From Tigriopus japonicus (Eukaryota > Arthropoda > Copepoda > Harpacticoida > Harpacticidae), in assembly GCA_010645155.1 (NCBI GenBank), contig JAAGOF010000071.1, positions 247,772-311,771 on the forward strand: DNA of 64,000 bases. Reading direction: 5' to 3'. The position numbers and the translations under genes were made by a program. The notes beneath the pieces were generated by a model, which saw only the letters and a program-made list of their open reading frames with translations, had not been told where the DNA came from and searched no databases. Positions 11,162 through 27,108 of this stretch are shown one piece after another. Numbering within the stretch: the stretch's first letter is position 1; each line of letters opens with the position of its first letter.

Positions 11162-14100
11162 GTTGAATTCAAGTCAGGGAGGCTTTTGTTCCTTGCAACA
11201 ACTTCTCTTGGTTGACTTGCATTGCGCTAAAGTGCGTCGTCGAGGTAGTCATCGTAGCAGTCGATGTCGTCCCTTCATCTATGATGGCTGATTTTGTCCA
11301 CCCTAGTAGTACCACCACCATCATCATGGACCCTGTTCTCGTGGGGGGAGTTGGTAGGTCTACAGCTTTTCGGTGTTGTCCGGCCATATCGCGAAGTCAT
11401 CTTATTCTTCAAGCTTGTACTCGTCCAATCAGATTTCTGAGATCTTTTCCACCCAAGTTGAGCCGTTAGTCTGGGGCTCCAAGCCAAGTCATTTCTTTCC
11501 CAACAAGTAAGTTCTCGCTCTTTCTCTCCCAGAGTCAGTGAATGAGTGAGTGAATGTACAAGCCAACGAACACATGGATGGACAGGAGGAGGCTTGTAGT
11601 CCTCTAGCCGTACCCGAGCTCCTACGTGCCATCACGGTCATTTCATCTCTGCAATGTCATCTTAAGAGGAGCACCTAGCTGCACACTCAATGAGGGAGCA
11701 AAACATAAACTCGCTGGATGAACTGAGGCTTTGGCAGAGTGACATCTCTGGGCGGAGCAATCTCCATTCTCCTCCGTCCAAGCCATCATGGAGGACGACG
11801 AGAATTCACTATTCACCACTTCGAACAGAAAAACTTCACATGTAGCAATACGGTGGTGGGTGGTGATGGTGATACGAGCAGTAGAACACGTTCGAATAGC
11901 ATTGTCAGAGCCAAGTCGCCACTCACCTCCATTACAACAAAAGACAGGCCAACAAAACAGACAGCTCACGAAATAGCAATCTAATCCCCCAAAAATGGAA
12001 TGTGTCTCAAAAGTGTTTTTGTTCTGTTCCTTCTAAGAAGGTGAAGCGTTGTTGCCGCTCGCTGCCTCCTCGTCCCTGAGACGATTAAACCAATGCCCAC
12101 CACCATCGCTATCATTCGTTAGGCTACCAAGATTAGTCCAATTTCGAGCCTCCCTGAGTCTCGAGTCTCTTCTTGTGTCCTTCCCCTGAAATCTCATCAT
12201 TATCCCCCACTTGCTCGCTTGGCCTCTCCTTCAAGTTCATGGGGAGTTGTTGCACCATTTCAAGAGATTCCTCTTAGCCATTGGTTGTTGGACATTGGTC
12301 TGTCCGTTGATGGCTGAAGCAATACCAGTTTTGTATGCCTATCAAGTCCTTTTGGGTGGGCAATAGCATTTCAAGTCTTCTCACCCCCAATCCAATGGAC
12401 ACTGCCACCAGGCCATCCCCCAAAAACATGTGAAAAACTATGCTTTAAGTCGACTTAATGGCCAGATCTTGGCGCAACCAACAACCATCGCCTTCCGTTT
12501 CATATCGTTCTTGGCGTCATTTTGCTCTAGGAATCGCACGTCTCTCTCTCTTTCTTGGCCCTCGGTAGCTAAGAAAAAGTTTGAACTATCTGATCAGAGG
12601 TTAATAGGCAATAATCATGCAATCAACCCAGTGACACAGAAGTTAACCTCCATAGAAGAGAGCCATTTGCCCGCCACTCCTCCGTCGTGATCAAGTTTGA
12701 TCTGGTTGATCTGCTCCGGATGAAATGAGACTCACGTGCAAGCGTTCAAATACGTACTTACTGCTGAGAAGTAGAGTACTGCATACAGTAGGTCACATCT
12801 TCCAACTACTCAAGCAGTCATACCCCAAAAGATGGATGGCTATGGCAAGTATTCGTTGTAGATGGACGAGAGCTCATTTCACAAATGTCCTTCTTGACGT
12901 TTAACATCATTCAAATGTCTCTCCAGCCAAGATGAAAATTGGTTCCCTTGAAAGTTCACACGAGTAGCTTGGACGGTTCAAGAAGAAGCTTCAAGAGTGT
13001 ACGTACTAGGAAGATCCATCTATACGCATATGTCAAGAATGAGTATGTGTGAGAGAGATACAGATAGAGAGAACGAAGGCCCCTGTAGGTTAATCCAATG
13101 GACAGACAACCAACCTACCAACCACACGGCAACGAGTCTTGCAGTTCAGATCCATCACACCTTGCTTCAGGCTAGTTTTCATATCTTCTTCTGCCATTTG
13201 TAATTGCTTGCTCATGTCAAAACGCGAACCAACAGATAGATGGAGAAACACAACAGACGGAGTCCTCTGGCAGTATAGATGTTAAACACAACCATTGCCA
13301 CCACATTTATCATAGCTACATGTTTCAAAAAGCTCACTCACATTTTGGAGGTCATCTCGCCAAAACCACCGTTAGCCCTGAAGTCGACTCGTTGGTTGGC
13401 TGGTCCATCTATGGCTGGTCTCACTCCCTGAACCAGCCCTCCATTGAAATGGACAAATAATCTGAAAGCAATTTGGTACTTCTCTCCCCCGGTTTCAGCG
13501 AACGGTCCATGATCAAGCTTGGTTCTCTCCCGTCATCATCACCATCATCTTCTTGGACGCCCTTTTGAACCTGAAGACTGGATGCAGTATGTACAAGTCC
13601 ACGGGCTGATTTTTGTAGCCCTCTGTGCTTGGTCGTGTTGAAACCTATCTGTTCACATATTGGGTGGCGAGGGTTAAGGGAAGCAGAAGCCCAAGGAGTT
13701 AGATGTATTTAGTTGTGTGACTGCTCAACCGGCCTGGTGGGGAAAAACAAGAAATTACAAAATGTAATGGCCCATAATAAATTATCAAAAGTCGTGGTCT
13801 TAGTCAGATTTATGATGCAACATCTTTTCTCTGTGTTTCCCGCCCCTCGAAGGCAAATGGCAAAAAAAGTCAAATCTACTGTTTCAACGCCCAGCTACCG
13901 AGTGAATCGCTTCAACACCGGAGAATCCGCCTTAACAACTTGACACTGCGAAAAATCTATCAAAATTGTGTTTTGGAGGATAAGCTCCCACAGATTATGG
14001 GGAAACAGGGCAACAGTTGAAAAATACACATAGTAAGTCCAAAGAATACCATCAGTTAGTGAGATCAATTGGACTAATTTGGAAAGGTCATTCCCCTCAG

Positions 14101-17100
14101 TGAGAAGAGGATGTGTGTGAAACACCTTGGTTTTCTTTCAAACCGTTCGAAAAGAGGTGAAGGTAGCCTCTCCAGCAATCAAGATGATGATGATGCTGTT
14201 AAGAACCTGCGGTGGTGTGAGTGTAAGGTATACCTACAAGTACCTCTAGGTGTGGTTCAGAGTGGCGAGAATCTCTAGATATTTGGCTTTACAGACTCCA
14301 ATTTGACCTTTGAATCCATGTCGGAGAATGTTCAAGCTCCTGTTGCATCCGGGTATTTAAATACGCGAGAAAAAAGATCAAGAGGCAAAAGATTAGAAGA
14401 TCATCTTGGATGCGATGATGGGAAATCAAGAAATTAAGCATACGGTCAGACAGACACACACACGGATTTACCAACGAAAATTGTCTCAAACGACCTGGTT
14501 CCCTTGAACTTTATCGGATAGTTGCGACGGAAGTTTTGGCGGGAGGGAAAAAAGGTGCTTGCCTTGATTTATGTGAGGCAAAATGCCGGCTTCCAGGAGC
14601 CACCACATCCACCATGTGATAATGGAGAAAACCAAAAGACCATGGATGATCTAAAACTAATATTGAGAGAGTAATAAGAGACACTTGGACGGACGAAATT
14701 ACAGGGTTGACGTGGAGAAGATTCGTTCTAAGGACGAACGATGCTATGATTAGGTGCCGTTTTGAGACACCCAAATCAAGAACGGTCTAGTTGTTGCTGG
14801 ACACCTGAATTAGAACACAGGAAAGGGCGCAATTTCAAGAGTTCGGACCTTATTTCAAACAAAATATAGATTTTGGGACGAAAGTTGTCAAAAAAAGAAT
14901 CCCTTTTGTGACGTGTTGCAAAGCGTTGGGAAAATTTGAAAGTTTAAATAGGAAAAATCAGCGTTTCACCCGAAAAGTGCATGGACGGATTGGGAACCAA
15001 CGTTAATTGATTTTGCACATCGATTGCTCATGGTTTTTAAAGAAAGTTGCCAAACTCCAGTAATGTCATACAACAAATAAAGTTAGATATAGCCCAATGA
15101 TTTGGACTCATGACACTTCAGATTTGTTTCTCTGTGAAACAGTTTAGTGTGGAACATATCCCCCCGTTTGACTCGTTTCCTTTCAACCCCTCCAATTCTA
15201 GATCGAGAAATCGATTTTAAATCCGTGTGAAAATATTGCGCACGCACCCTACCTCCACTTTTTGCCTGGTGAGTAAGCAATCTTATCAATTTTAAAATCT
15301 GGACGGGAGAAACGAATTCAGGAACCAAGATCGAACGAGATTGAGATTCATACGAACACCCTTCAACGAAACAACGGCCAACCAACATGAAATAACGCTT
15401 TTAAAAAGTGGGTAATAACTCTTTTTTTTCAGCGAATTCCGAATATTTAGAAAAAATGCATTTTGAAATCGTTTCACCAACACATTGCTCCTTTCCTTCA
15501 CTTCCCCACCATCACAAAAGGCCCCTTTAGGAAAACGTGGAATGATCTGATCTTTATTTAACTAACAAAATAACAATTAAAGAAAAAAAAATTGTTCACG
15601 TACCCGGTGGTAAAAATTTGCTCTGCTTAAACTCAAACACATGAACGATTTGATGACCTGATCTTGGAACACCTGAAAAGCCTCCAAGGATTCTACGTTT
15701 GCTGAAATTGCACGATAGCAATCTAGTTTTAGAGTCTTCCAAAGCAAATCTCATTTTCTATCCCCACTCACTAAGTCCTGTTCCTCGGAGATTGGGAGGA
15801 TTTTTTTTCGAAAACTCTCATTTAAATTCACATCTGAACATCGCGATGGCTTCAAGTGCCGGGTTTATGAGCAATCGGCTTGGGTTGGCCCGGCGAGAAG
15901 CTGGAAATGAGATTTGATTTCTTATGACTTGGCGGCCGCCCAGCCCCTAAAAGCTCATTCCAATAGCAATATGTATAAATTTGGCCAAGATCTTTGCCAT
16001 CCCGCGCTGTTGTTATCTTTGATGTTGTTATTTTCCTTGAGCTAGCTCGACGAGATCTCTGGCTCCGAAATTGGTGTCAAACAATAGGATTCAATTCTGG
16101 ATCAGATCAGTTTCCATTTGAAACTTGTCTACGTACGAACGTACGTTGTTGAGCGACCGACCAATCGACCACCCTTTCATTCGATGGGCATGAACGGAGA
16201 AGGAGGCAGGTTGAGAATAATGTGAGCAAGCAATTAAAACCGCACAAAGGCATCCGGTAATCCAGTCTCCAGATGAAATGGGAAATTCTCATCTGTGAAA
16301 TTGAATGCCTCTTGTTTCCATTTGTCCTTGAAATTGATTTCGGACTTTTTTTCCCATATTTTCACAACAACCACGCGGAGATAAAATTTCATCCCCGGAT
16401 TCCCGTCAAAGAGACACCGTGCGTGTTTGGCTTCCCCTCAGTCGAGTACGACATTGTCATCACAACCGAAATTAATCCCGGATGAAATTATCACCTCGTG
16501 CCCTCTCTCTCTGTACTGTATATACGTACAGGGTGCTTCTCCTTTCACCCTCGTGTCAGTATTGTATCTGCTACATGAAACTGGCCACCAACCACCCATT
16601 GGAAAAGAACACTGGTCAGACAGATCTCATTTCGTGTACAAACAAATTCAATTTTCCGTGTCCTTGGATCACACGAGCGGATGCTCTCGTCCCTAATTCA
16701 TCCATCAACTCTACCTAGTATACGGTACGAGTATCTATTGCTAGCTTTCGCTTTGGGGTCTGTCTCTCTGAAGAAGGATTTAACCAATAAGCGCACCATA
16801 TCGGACGAGGTCTATATTACAGTAAGCAAACATCGTCATGACATGGATACCAATTCCCATCATCTCGTGCTGGGATGACAATCACGACGACTGTTGAGTC
16901 GTGAAATTGAACATTTATGCCCGAAATCCAATGGTGAGTAGTATCACGATGCAATTAGATCTCGTTGTCGCTCTCGTGATCCGTGTGAGAACCAGAATGG
17001 GCTTTTGTCAGTGGAAAACTCATCTTTTTGCAAATATCCTGTTCATTTAAAGTATGTTCCTTGGCATCCCATGAGTGTGCAAAGGTAGCTGTGAAAACTC

Positions 17101-17710
17101 ATTTATACGTCATCTCACGTAGAAAAGATTTTCAATCTCGATTTTCTTCCAAGCGAGCTCATGATGATAGTTTTGCTCAAGCTCTGCTGTCTTTCTTTCG
17201 TTCGTTCTTTCGTTCGTTGGATGGATAGAAGAGGCAGAGAGAGAACCAGTCAAGTTGCTAAACCCATTCAATCTCTTGGATCTGTCTGTCTGAGTGATGC
17301 CCCGATCCCGACGACGACGACGACGAACATCTCCTCAACGACCCGCTCGTCACCCTGTTGATGTGTGGAATTTTCAATTTTCTTGCCAAAAGACAGCAAA
17401 GAAAAGCCGCCGAACGAGTAATCTTCGTCCTAAGATTGCATTTAACAGCTCAGCTGGAGCCTCGAATACGTTCAATTTCAAGACATGATCAGGTGAGTAG
17501 AAGTAATGAAACGTAATTATCGTTCTATACCCAATGTGATTGTCACGGAAACTGACGTGTTGTTAAAGTTTTCGAGCCCATTTTGAGTGAGGCAACAATT
17601 AGTTTTGATTCTCGGGGGAAACCATCGAACACTTTTTTTTGATGCATCACCGTCTAAATCGTGTTCCTGAATCTGACACTTGAGTCAGACATTTTCCATC
17701 CATTGCAAAT

Positions 17711-17745
17711 GAGAGACAGAGAGAAAGAGAGAAAGAGAGAGAGAG
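17711..17745. repeat. (GA)n tract
   Basis: A purine-rich run of GA with GAAA interruptions and a single C. Confidence 0.88.
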
Positions 17746-20700
17746 CGCAATCTCCATCTTTCCCCACTAAAATCCCATTTCTAGTCATTGTTCCCCAACA
17801 TTTTCGTGGCTTGACTTTTCCCTCATGCTATGTTTCTTTGGTCGCCATTCAAACGTGATCCCGAGTAGGTGGAGATTGCATATTTTCGTCGTGGATCCAC
17901 AATTCCACCAAACTTGAGTTGATGTGCATCGCTCACCAACATTGCTGGCCTTTGTTGAGCACATTCCACCAGACTTTGAGTATGTAGTAAACTGTCGAGG
18001 GCCACAATGACGTTGTGAGGGTTGTTGAAGGTGGGGCTACGTTGCTAGTGTTACATACTGCGACCCTACTGCATACGATTTGTACGGAGGGAGGCGCTGA
18101 TGTCATTACAAATCCAACCAAAGGAAAATTACACTCGAATTCCCCCGTGAATTGCCCACACATTCAGGATCGCTCAATCGTGAACCAGATTTGCCAGAAT
18201 TCTCGTCTTTGATCATTCTCACAGCAAGAGGGTCTCTCTCTCTCTATCTTTGCAGATCATTTCTTCCTGTGGATGTGAGGGAAATCAACATGTACTGTTT
18301 CAACTCCAAGGTTAGCCTTGTCAGAAAGGCCATTTTCCCTTTTGATATGCCATGTGAGGAGTAGTGTTTTTATGGAACAAAACGCTTTGTTTGGTTGGCA
18401 GGGATTTGCCTTTGGTGCTCATCAACCGGCTGTCAAAACGATATCTTCTCCTATTTCGGGCAGGAAATCTCCTTCTCTTTCGAGAGTATTGCTGATGTTG
18501 GTTTCATTTGTGAAGGAACCACTTGATTCCTCCAGGGATTTGGCTACGAATTCATCCATGGAACACTGACATCATCAACAACAACAGCATCATCTCTTGA
18601 AGCACCACATCCATCCGGCAAATATAAGCATCCTGTATAGAATGGGTGCTGACGGGCAGGAAGCAGTTCGGTGCAACACCAGAAGAGTTCCGACACTCAA
18701 AGCAAGGGTCCAAAAACCACCACCAAACAGGGGATTTGCATTCCAAATGTGGAAAACTTTCAAACCACTGGCATTGCCTCTCTTCCTTCTATTGCTGCTG
18801 TGGCTCACAACACTAACAACAACAACTATCGAAGTTCTAGTGGTCCCACCCTCACAGCTAGTTCTGCTTCAAGTGTACTTGTTCCATCCCAAAACCGACC
18901 CTGCGGCCACGTCAATCCCACCTTGTCGTCCACCTAATCCGGGATCGCGTGATTCGAGGGTCCAAACAAAAGTTTCTGCTATTTGTTGTCGAGTGGGTTT
19001 AGTTGGGATTTCCATGGAATGGAAGAATGGTCTTTGTACTAAGTAGAGGAACATGGACGGCTGTGCAGCCGGTAGGAGCCCTTCTGGCCCCGTGAGATTT
19101 GGATGGAACAACACACTACAAACTCTACAGCACCTCTGATTTAAGGAGGGATGGAACGTGGCCAAGGGTCAAGAATTTATGATACGGATGAGTGCGTCTT
19201 CGAGGGCCAGCTCAATATGGCCAGATCTCTTCAATGGCCAATGACCATGATCCTTCCATCTATTCACCAAGGAGCACGAGGGATCAAAGTGGGAATTTTT
19301 TAAGATGAGATATGAAGCTTTCATAAAACTCAGAGTGGGAACGCCCTCGCTGCCGTTTCTCCCTGCCAAAAGGGATCACTTTTGGTTCTAGGTTCAAGTC
19401 AAATTCTATAGCTTCTGATTGGTGTGGTCAGATTGGGCTGGACCACTTGTTCTAAATTAGGGGTATGCAGCAAAAGGCAGGTGTTGGAATCTCATTACAA
19501 GGTAATTTATGGATATTCAAATTCTTGGAAGGCTCTGTTTCAAATTCTTTGCTTCTATCTCTAAAGAATTCAACCTTGAAATTTTGTCTGACTACTAGCC
19601 CATCGTTGTTGGTCAATTTGGGCATAAATGAGACGAACTAATAAGCCCGGGCGAGATTCATTCAATCTTGGAAATGAGAAACTAATTGATGTACTTAAGC
19701 AATGTGGAACCTATCTCCGATCGGCCCGTCTAATCGAGACAATCGAGCAGTACAACGTCAGTATCCTTCTATATAAACTTTACGACCTCGTCTTCATGCT
19801 TGATCCCGTTCGGCCGTCTTTGGCTATTGCTCTGGAAGTGGAAACTGGCACGGTGGTAGCAAAAATCGTGACCCTTTGCTATTTAGGTATTGTTTTATGA
19901 TGTCAGTTCACATGACATGCCACGCATATGGCGAAGATGATGATGATGACGACGACCAAAAGTCAGAAGGAAGCCAGTCTTCTCATACCTACAACATACA
20001 AGGTGGAAAGGAAAAAAGCACCACCAACCTGGAAATCCAGGAGCATCAAATTACAGACTAATTTGCGGAGTTATAGCCCGTAATTATGAGTAATCATGCC
20101 AACATAATAATTTTCCTATAAAAATCGACAAGGGCAAGATTAGTTGGCTGCATGGCATACGAACGAACCATCGGAGAACCAACCTACTCTGGAGCTGGCT
20201 CGAGCAATTCAAGTGGGTTAGAGCGATGGACGACGACACGTCGAATCTAAGCCGTAATGCATTGGCTACCCGGTGATTCCGAGCTTGAGAGTAGCACGAA
20301 GACTGTGTGCCTTTTAAGTGACCTTTGGCCGATCTCGCCCAAGACGAGGTCAGCATAATCATCTCGAGAATGAGATTGAACCTAAAGATCATCTGTGACA
20401 GGAAAATTGCGTGGACAACATTTCGATTGGAGGCAATTTCTCCCTTAGATTGAGGAGATCGTGATTCTATCTGGAAATGATTCATGGGGCCTCATTTATT
20501 TTCCCTGCAATTTTGGAGATTCCTTGGATTGCTTTCCGTTGGACTCGACACATTCGAAGAGACTTGACTTTTACGGATGTGCTGCTCATCCATCTCAATA
20601 GACTTGATTAGATGAGAAAAATAAACGTATGGGCCTTGTTCCGATTAGCTTGGGTATTCCGAAAATTTGATATCAAATACTTTTCTCCCTAGAGTTCTTG

Positions 20701-23045
20701 AAATGTAGTTTGGTCTATTTGAACAGCATGTACGAGTAGTAACTTGAAGGCAATATGACAATCTCAAAGATATCTTTCAATCATTTTTCTCCCCCTGTGG
20801 GCAGATCCCAATTGTGTCACACATGTGATAGTTATGGTAAGAGAGGCGCAGAACATGGAGGAAGGGATCCAAAGGGAAATTGCCTGATAATTAATCCTTT
20901 TAGTGGCTATTCTTTTCATCTTGGACTCTCATCTTCTCCCCTTGACTCTATAAAAGTATTGTGAGCTGGATCGAGTGCCAGCCATACGTATTCTATGTAG
21001 GGTTCATCTTTTGTGTTTCCCAACGGGTTGATATCGTACGAAAGTGTTCCCGGGCCGTAATTTTGGTCATTGGATCCTCCAATGGGAATGGATCTTGTCA
21101 GTCCAAGCCAAGATGTGATTCATGACCCTTGGGTGGGTCTATTTTGGATGTCATGTTGCCAAATGTGGGACGAAGTTAGTGTCGTGGTGAATTGTGCGTG
21201 TGCACCATCAGATAAAGAGCAATCTCTCACTCTGATAAAGGCGAATTTATCGAACATACAAAAGTCATTGGAGTCCGAAAATGTCGTCGCTTTAGGGACC
21301 CATGAGCTTAGACTAGTAAGAACGAGATGTACATATGTCATGGTCTATAAGCTTCAGGATTCTGAAACGCCATGCGCTTTGGCACCACACGAGAGTGCAT
21401 CCATTTTCCGATCCGATTCATGAGGGGCGATTACTTTCCATGTCGTTGACATCTGGCCTTTTTGTCGATCCAACGAGATCTTGCGGATTGACTCCAAACA
21501 CTGAAGCCTTGATCTGAAGAGCCAAATTTGGCTGTTTTTGTTGTTCTAAGGGGCCCTATGTACGTTGGGTGCATCTTCCACTTGATCGTCGGTCGAATCC
21601 TCTAGTACTTCATGTTGCAAAGTCGGCAACTCAATCCCTAGGAAACCCTTCACTATGACACTGTGAAATACGGAAGCACTTGTGAACATATGCTCGGCTG
21701 TAAATATCTCCCATCTTCCTAGTGTTTATGCTGTGTAGATTGGTATCTCCGGGACATTGCCCTAACAATTCGCCCTATCCCCTGCCGGTAGGTCAGCTCC
21801 TCATAACCCCAATAAATACTGGTGGGCATGACCCTCCATCTGTCACATATGCATTCATTGCGGTTGTGGGTGAGTATTTGGCCCAATGGTTTCGCTAGTT
21901 AGACAGTCTGAGTCTCCTAGATTACATCCGTCTCGTTCAATTTGGTCATTTTATCACTTGACTTTGTTTTGCATGATAAACCTACCCAGATCCTAGGTCC
22001 CTAGATCCTGGGATTTGAACTCACTCTTTTGAAGTCCGTTCCGTTCGTTTTTACCTAATAAAATTATTAGTGTCAGCCTGTCTTGAACCCCAAAGTCAAC
22101 CAATCTGAGTCGTAATTCTTCCACATCATCATCCAATCTGGCCCAAACCAAAGAGACTTTTTGGGAGACTCGCCGATCGCCTGGTCTCTCCGTCGTGGAC
22201 TAAAAGGTCATTTGCATATGCTGTTATGCTGGAGCGTTGTTGGGGGTGGTCGAGGGATTTGGACATTCCGAGGGACATTTGGCGACCCATCCTTCCTTCA
22301 CTGGCCTCGTTTTCCGAGCCAGGGGTTCGAAAAAGAGCTAAAAAGCCACAAATGGTCCAAGTTCTGCGGTGGGGGAAGCGAGACAAGGCGACATCACAGA
22401 GAGCACTGACTCGAATAATCCTGTGCCTTTCAACCCTACTCAGGCTCTACTGTATTGTACTAGTGAACGGTACAAGTGGGCTCGCTGTAGGTCACTGACG
22501 AGAGATGGAGAAATAATAGCCCCGAGACGTCAACAACCACAGAAAAATAGTCAAACCGGTAATTATCTTTGACCAGAGAAAAATAGACTCCGCTCGTACC
22601 ATCAAGGTCCAATTCGAGTCTCGTCTGGAAGAAGCTTAGTTACTGTAGATTGCTAGGAACGAACGATACTCGAGTTGGGTATGTGCCATCATTGGATGGA
22701 CATTCGACGAGAAGATTTGTCTTGCTTTTCTCGACGTCGCTCGCGTCACCTCGGGGCAATTCCGAAGGGACACAAATGATGACACGTTGTGGCCAGCTAG
22801 CTTGGTCCCTTTTTATGTGTTTTGTCTCTCCTTCGTGCATAGTACGTAGAACCGAAGTCAATCGATGGAATGTTGACCACATTCAATCCATGGCACGTTC
22901 AAGGAATTTGGTTTATTTTCAGTAAATTAGGAATGCACATCCCTCGTCTATGTTGGTTCGAGGTTAAACCTCTTTTCTATCCCCTTCTCATTCGCCCTAT
23001 CTCTTGTGTTTTGTGCATCGGCGTGAGGGTTTTGTACGTGGAATA

Positions 23046-23071
23046 TCTCTCTGTCTCTCTCTCTCTCTCTC
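23046..23071. repeat. (TC)n tract
   Basis: A pyrimidine dinucleotide run with one G interruption. Confidence 0.88.
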
Positions 23072-26000
23072 ACTCCAAGGGGATTTGTCGTGCAAAAAAT
23101 GAGCCAACATTAAAAACCCATTCTGTGAAAATGAGTTCAAAGACTTTGTTCTTGAAGGAACAAGTCCAGACTTTGATCATTTTGGTCGTTCTTTTCCTCA
23201 TGATGATGGTTCATGGTTGAAGATTGAACGAGTTCAACAACAAGTGTGTCATATTTCGAACTATATGCAATCTGCTCCACAACAAATGAGGTTATTTATG
23301 GTTGGATGATCCTCATAAAAACCTGATGCTCTCCTCTTTCAAGATATCGCTTGGCTGACTCTCATTCCAAACCCGTCATTGCTGCTGTTGTTGTGATTCT
23401 AATGATGTAGTATTATTATGCATCATCCGTAGAACCATTGCCCTGTTACTGTTCCTTTGGCGTTCCTCTTTCCTTCCTCTTGACTTGAGACAGGTCATAA
23501 ATTTGCGAATTTCTGTCAACTGGACTATCAACAGGGGTTTCGCCTGAAGCTTTCGTGATCCTCTAGTAACTCGTTGTCTTTGTATGCACGAGTGCACTTC
23601 TTAATTCGGCACACTACATACTCTCCCTCTCTCAACTCTTGCGTCTTCAGGCTAATAATGTACATATCGCCCAAAAATGGCGCCAGAAGCCAAAGGATCC
23701 ATCTTCAACCTCCCAGTACAATATAGGCACTATGGTAATCGCAAAGCGTGGTATTATTACCTCATATTACTTGAGGATCTTGCTCCCAAAGCGACGAGTC
23801 CCCCCAAAATGATGACGATAATGATGATCAACATGATGAGTTTGGAGGGCAGTGTGCCGTGAGCTAAAGCGATTATTTCCAGATAAAACCTAAAAGAGAC
23901 AGAGAGCAGGCAAGCTTTGGGATTTGCATGGTGAACAGTGTTATGGCCAAGCCAGGCACAAAGAGCAAAGCGTGTGTGAGTGAAAGAGTGGAGGTTGTTT
24001 CAGTCTGGGAGGAGCACGTGATCCTTCCCCCTCCAAGAGGTGCGTAGATAAAAATCTAAGCTTGCGAAATCTTGCACGGTGTCTGAGCAGCGCGAAGAGG
24101 TGTATACCAGTGCTACAGTGTCAAATTCAAATGATATTCATGAGACTTTGGGTGGAAAGATAGAGAGAGAGACGGCTTCAAAGATTTGTTTTGGCACCTT
24201 TCGCAAGATCTCTCTCTGGCACTATCTGACACCCCAACAATCGCCTCCCTGATTGAATCCATGTTTCTTTTCGCAATATCTTTGTGTTTTGAAGAATGTG
24301 CCGATTAGACGTGGTGAAAAGAAATTTAAATGGAAACAAGTCCAAGAGGCATTTTTCATGTTTAATGAGAACTATGCTAATTCTTTGTGAAGCAGCTGTG
24401 AAAGTATGCGGTTCGTTGACACGTTCCCTATCGAGTGCTGAGAGAATTCACAACTTGATCGCTCCTTTTCTGTCCTTGGATTGATCCGTTATTTGAAATC
24501 AACAGAGGACTAAGTATCTTGAGAGCGTCTTAAAGTGGTTCTCAATGGTCGGCATTCTTTGAGAAGATTCCTCATCAAAGACTGACACCGCTCCAGAAAC
24601 TGGTCCACGATTTACTTGAGAATTCCAAGCATCCACCACATACCACACTCATAATTTATCCAATATCATGGAACCAATAAGGAACGGGTTGCGGTGTTGG
24701 AGCCAAAGACTAGAATCATGAATTATGTCACTCTCTTTTTATTGAGGAGGGTCTTGGCCTTTTCGTTCCTCTCGTGTTGGAACAAATATGGCCCGTCAAT
24801 GGGAGTTGTTGTCCCACAGAGAATTTAGTGACAACATTTCCCATGAGATCACTTGGCCACACAATTGAATTTCTGGCCTTGTGACATTTCAATATCTGTT
24901 AAATGTCAAGCAGGATTGTTCCGATTGAAAGTTGCGAGTTAGCTTTTCTCTGTCAGACAAAGCCAAGGAATTGAATCACGGTGCACACAATGTGCATCAC
25001 ACAATGCGGATCCTGATAGGCTAATTACAAGGACAAGAGCGACTTCAATGAAACGTTAGGTAAAGAAAGGAATGAAACCTCTTTCCCCTACCGAGTTTAG
25101 ACTCGGTGAAAGGGTGTCATCAATGCTGAGTGTTCTTTTGTTTTTCCAACCTGACCCGAAAGAGGCAAAACACCTCCATTTGGGTGCTACATTCCTCAAG
25201 CGATCAGTAACATGTAATTAAAGAAATATTTGACTGCCTAATACCCCGTTTTCTCTACTTTCGACACGAGTTTCGCCCAGACCATGGGACTCTCTCTCCC
25301 TCTCCTAACGGCCAAACAACCCCCGGGATCCACGGTCAAAACTTAGCCCCCTAAAGCAAAGTCGTCGGCAATTGGCGTTTCATCTCTGTTGTTGGTCCTT
25401 TTGTTTTGGCATTGTCGTCTGACTGTCTGGCGATGTTCAGCAGGAGGTACTCGCCACCTCTTCTTGAATTGGCCTCTGGTACTGGGACCGCTTTCTATTT
25501 GAGACCTACCAACGGATGGGGTTGACCAGCACGCCGACAACAAATCAAGCCGTCACTGACCGTGCAATTGCTGAGGCAACGGCGGTTGACCTGTGTGCTG
25601 GTCACGAGCTTCGAGCCCTCGTTCTTTTAGAAGGTGGTTGCCCCGGTTTGTCTTGAAGACCGATGGGTCATAGGCTGAAAACTCGAAAGAAAATGGTTGG
25701 GAATAAAGGAGTCAAGGAAGCCGCGATCCTTTATTCTCACTCCAAATGAAAAGGAGGTTGTAATTGTGGCACAATGCGCTCATTGTTTGCATCAGACAGA
25801 GTGGAGCCCTTTCCGAGAATGAATCCTGTCCGATCAATGAGCTGAACAATGCCATGTTTGCATTGGGCGGCACTCTCAAACGAGTTCCAAACAAGATTTG
25901 CCGAATGCCTTTCCGCACACATTGGATCGTAAGTAATTTGGGTGATCTGAGGAAATGGATCCTTTGCCAATTAAAGGGGTTGAGTGGGATGTTGTGGTAG

Positions 26001-27108
26001 TTTCAAATAATTTCTTGGAGTCGATTTGGTTTGAAGAAAAAATTGAAGCTTTCGGGCTCTTTCGTGCCAATATTCCCTGGATCATTCATTCTATTGGAGA
26101 ACGGCTTGAGATGATGTTTTGAAATTTGCCCCCGAGGTCTCCAAGCAAATGACCGCGTTAACAAAATTAAACGTGCCCTTTACTCGTTGCATGCAGCTGC
26201 ATGTAGTAACGATGGCTTCATATTTTCTTGGAATGCTCTAGCTCTGATCCCCGGTCAATGAGGGTTGTTTTTTTGACCACCTCTACCCACAAGAAGGGTG
26301 CCCAAGGGGACAGAATCTCTCTGGCTCAGGTTCTCGCCCGTGATTCGATGAAGTGGAGTCAAAAAATCATTCGTTTGAATGAGCGTGTCATCCATGGCCA
26401 CAGGTCAATTCCAGCCTTCAACTACGACCAACTCATTGGAGGGGCAAACGAATAAGAACCTTCTTCGCTTTCGCCCTGTCTCTCTTTCTCTCGTTCTCCC
26501 TTTTTTCGTCTGGTCCATTCCCCTTCCCTTGAAAATGAATGAAGCACGAAGAAAATTCCATGAATATGGATATGAAATATATTATGCCGGCTTTGCCATT
26601 GGTTGGGGGTTAAAGGCTCGAGACAGAGGCACAGACCAGACCGATCATCACTTGTCCAGATGTACAGATTGACGAGGAGAAAGAATGGCATCCAATATTG
26701 AAGAAATTGTGGCCATGGTTGCATTGAGACCACCGCTAGCCATGACTTTCTTCTTCTTCTTCTGAGTGGTTCAACTACTGTACATACTGTACGTAGGAGG
26801 CACCAGTTGATGACATGGTACGTACATACGTACACAGCTGACTGGGATGGAACTCGTAATTCATTGCTCGTAAGTCGTCGTTAGGCTTAGTTGGTTGATC
26901 CTGTGGTTCAGTCACATCTGTTATGAAATAACAATTGGGTACGCCAAATCGTCTGAAAGTCTGACAGGACGGACTTGACTTTGGAGAAATGATTGAGCGA
27001 AACAGTCTCAAGGCAAGACTGGTATGTCAATCTAGGAAGAATTTGTGAAAGGAAACTTAAAAAAAAAGAAATTTACATTCTTCACTAAACAAGTGTGTTA
27101 AGTCTCCT

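Noticed and set aside
22129..22386. Frame with a reverse-transcriptase-like Ala-Tyr-Ala-Asn-Asp-Leu string
   Set aside because: Only one short string resembles the catalytic motif, the first Asp is Asn, and no neighbouring reverse-transcriptase motif is present.
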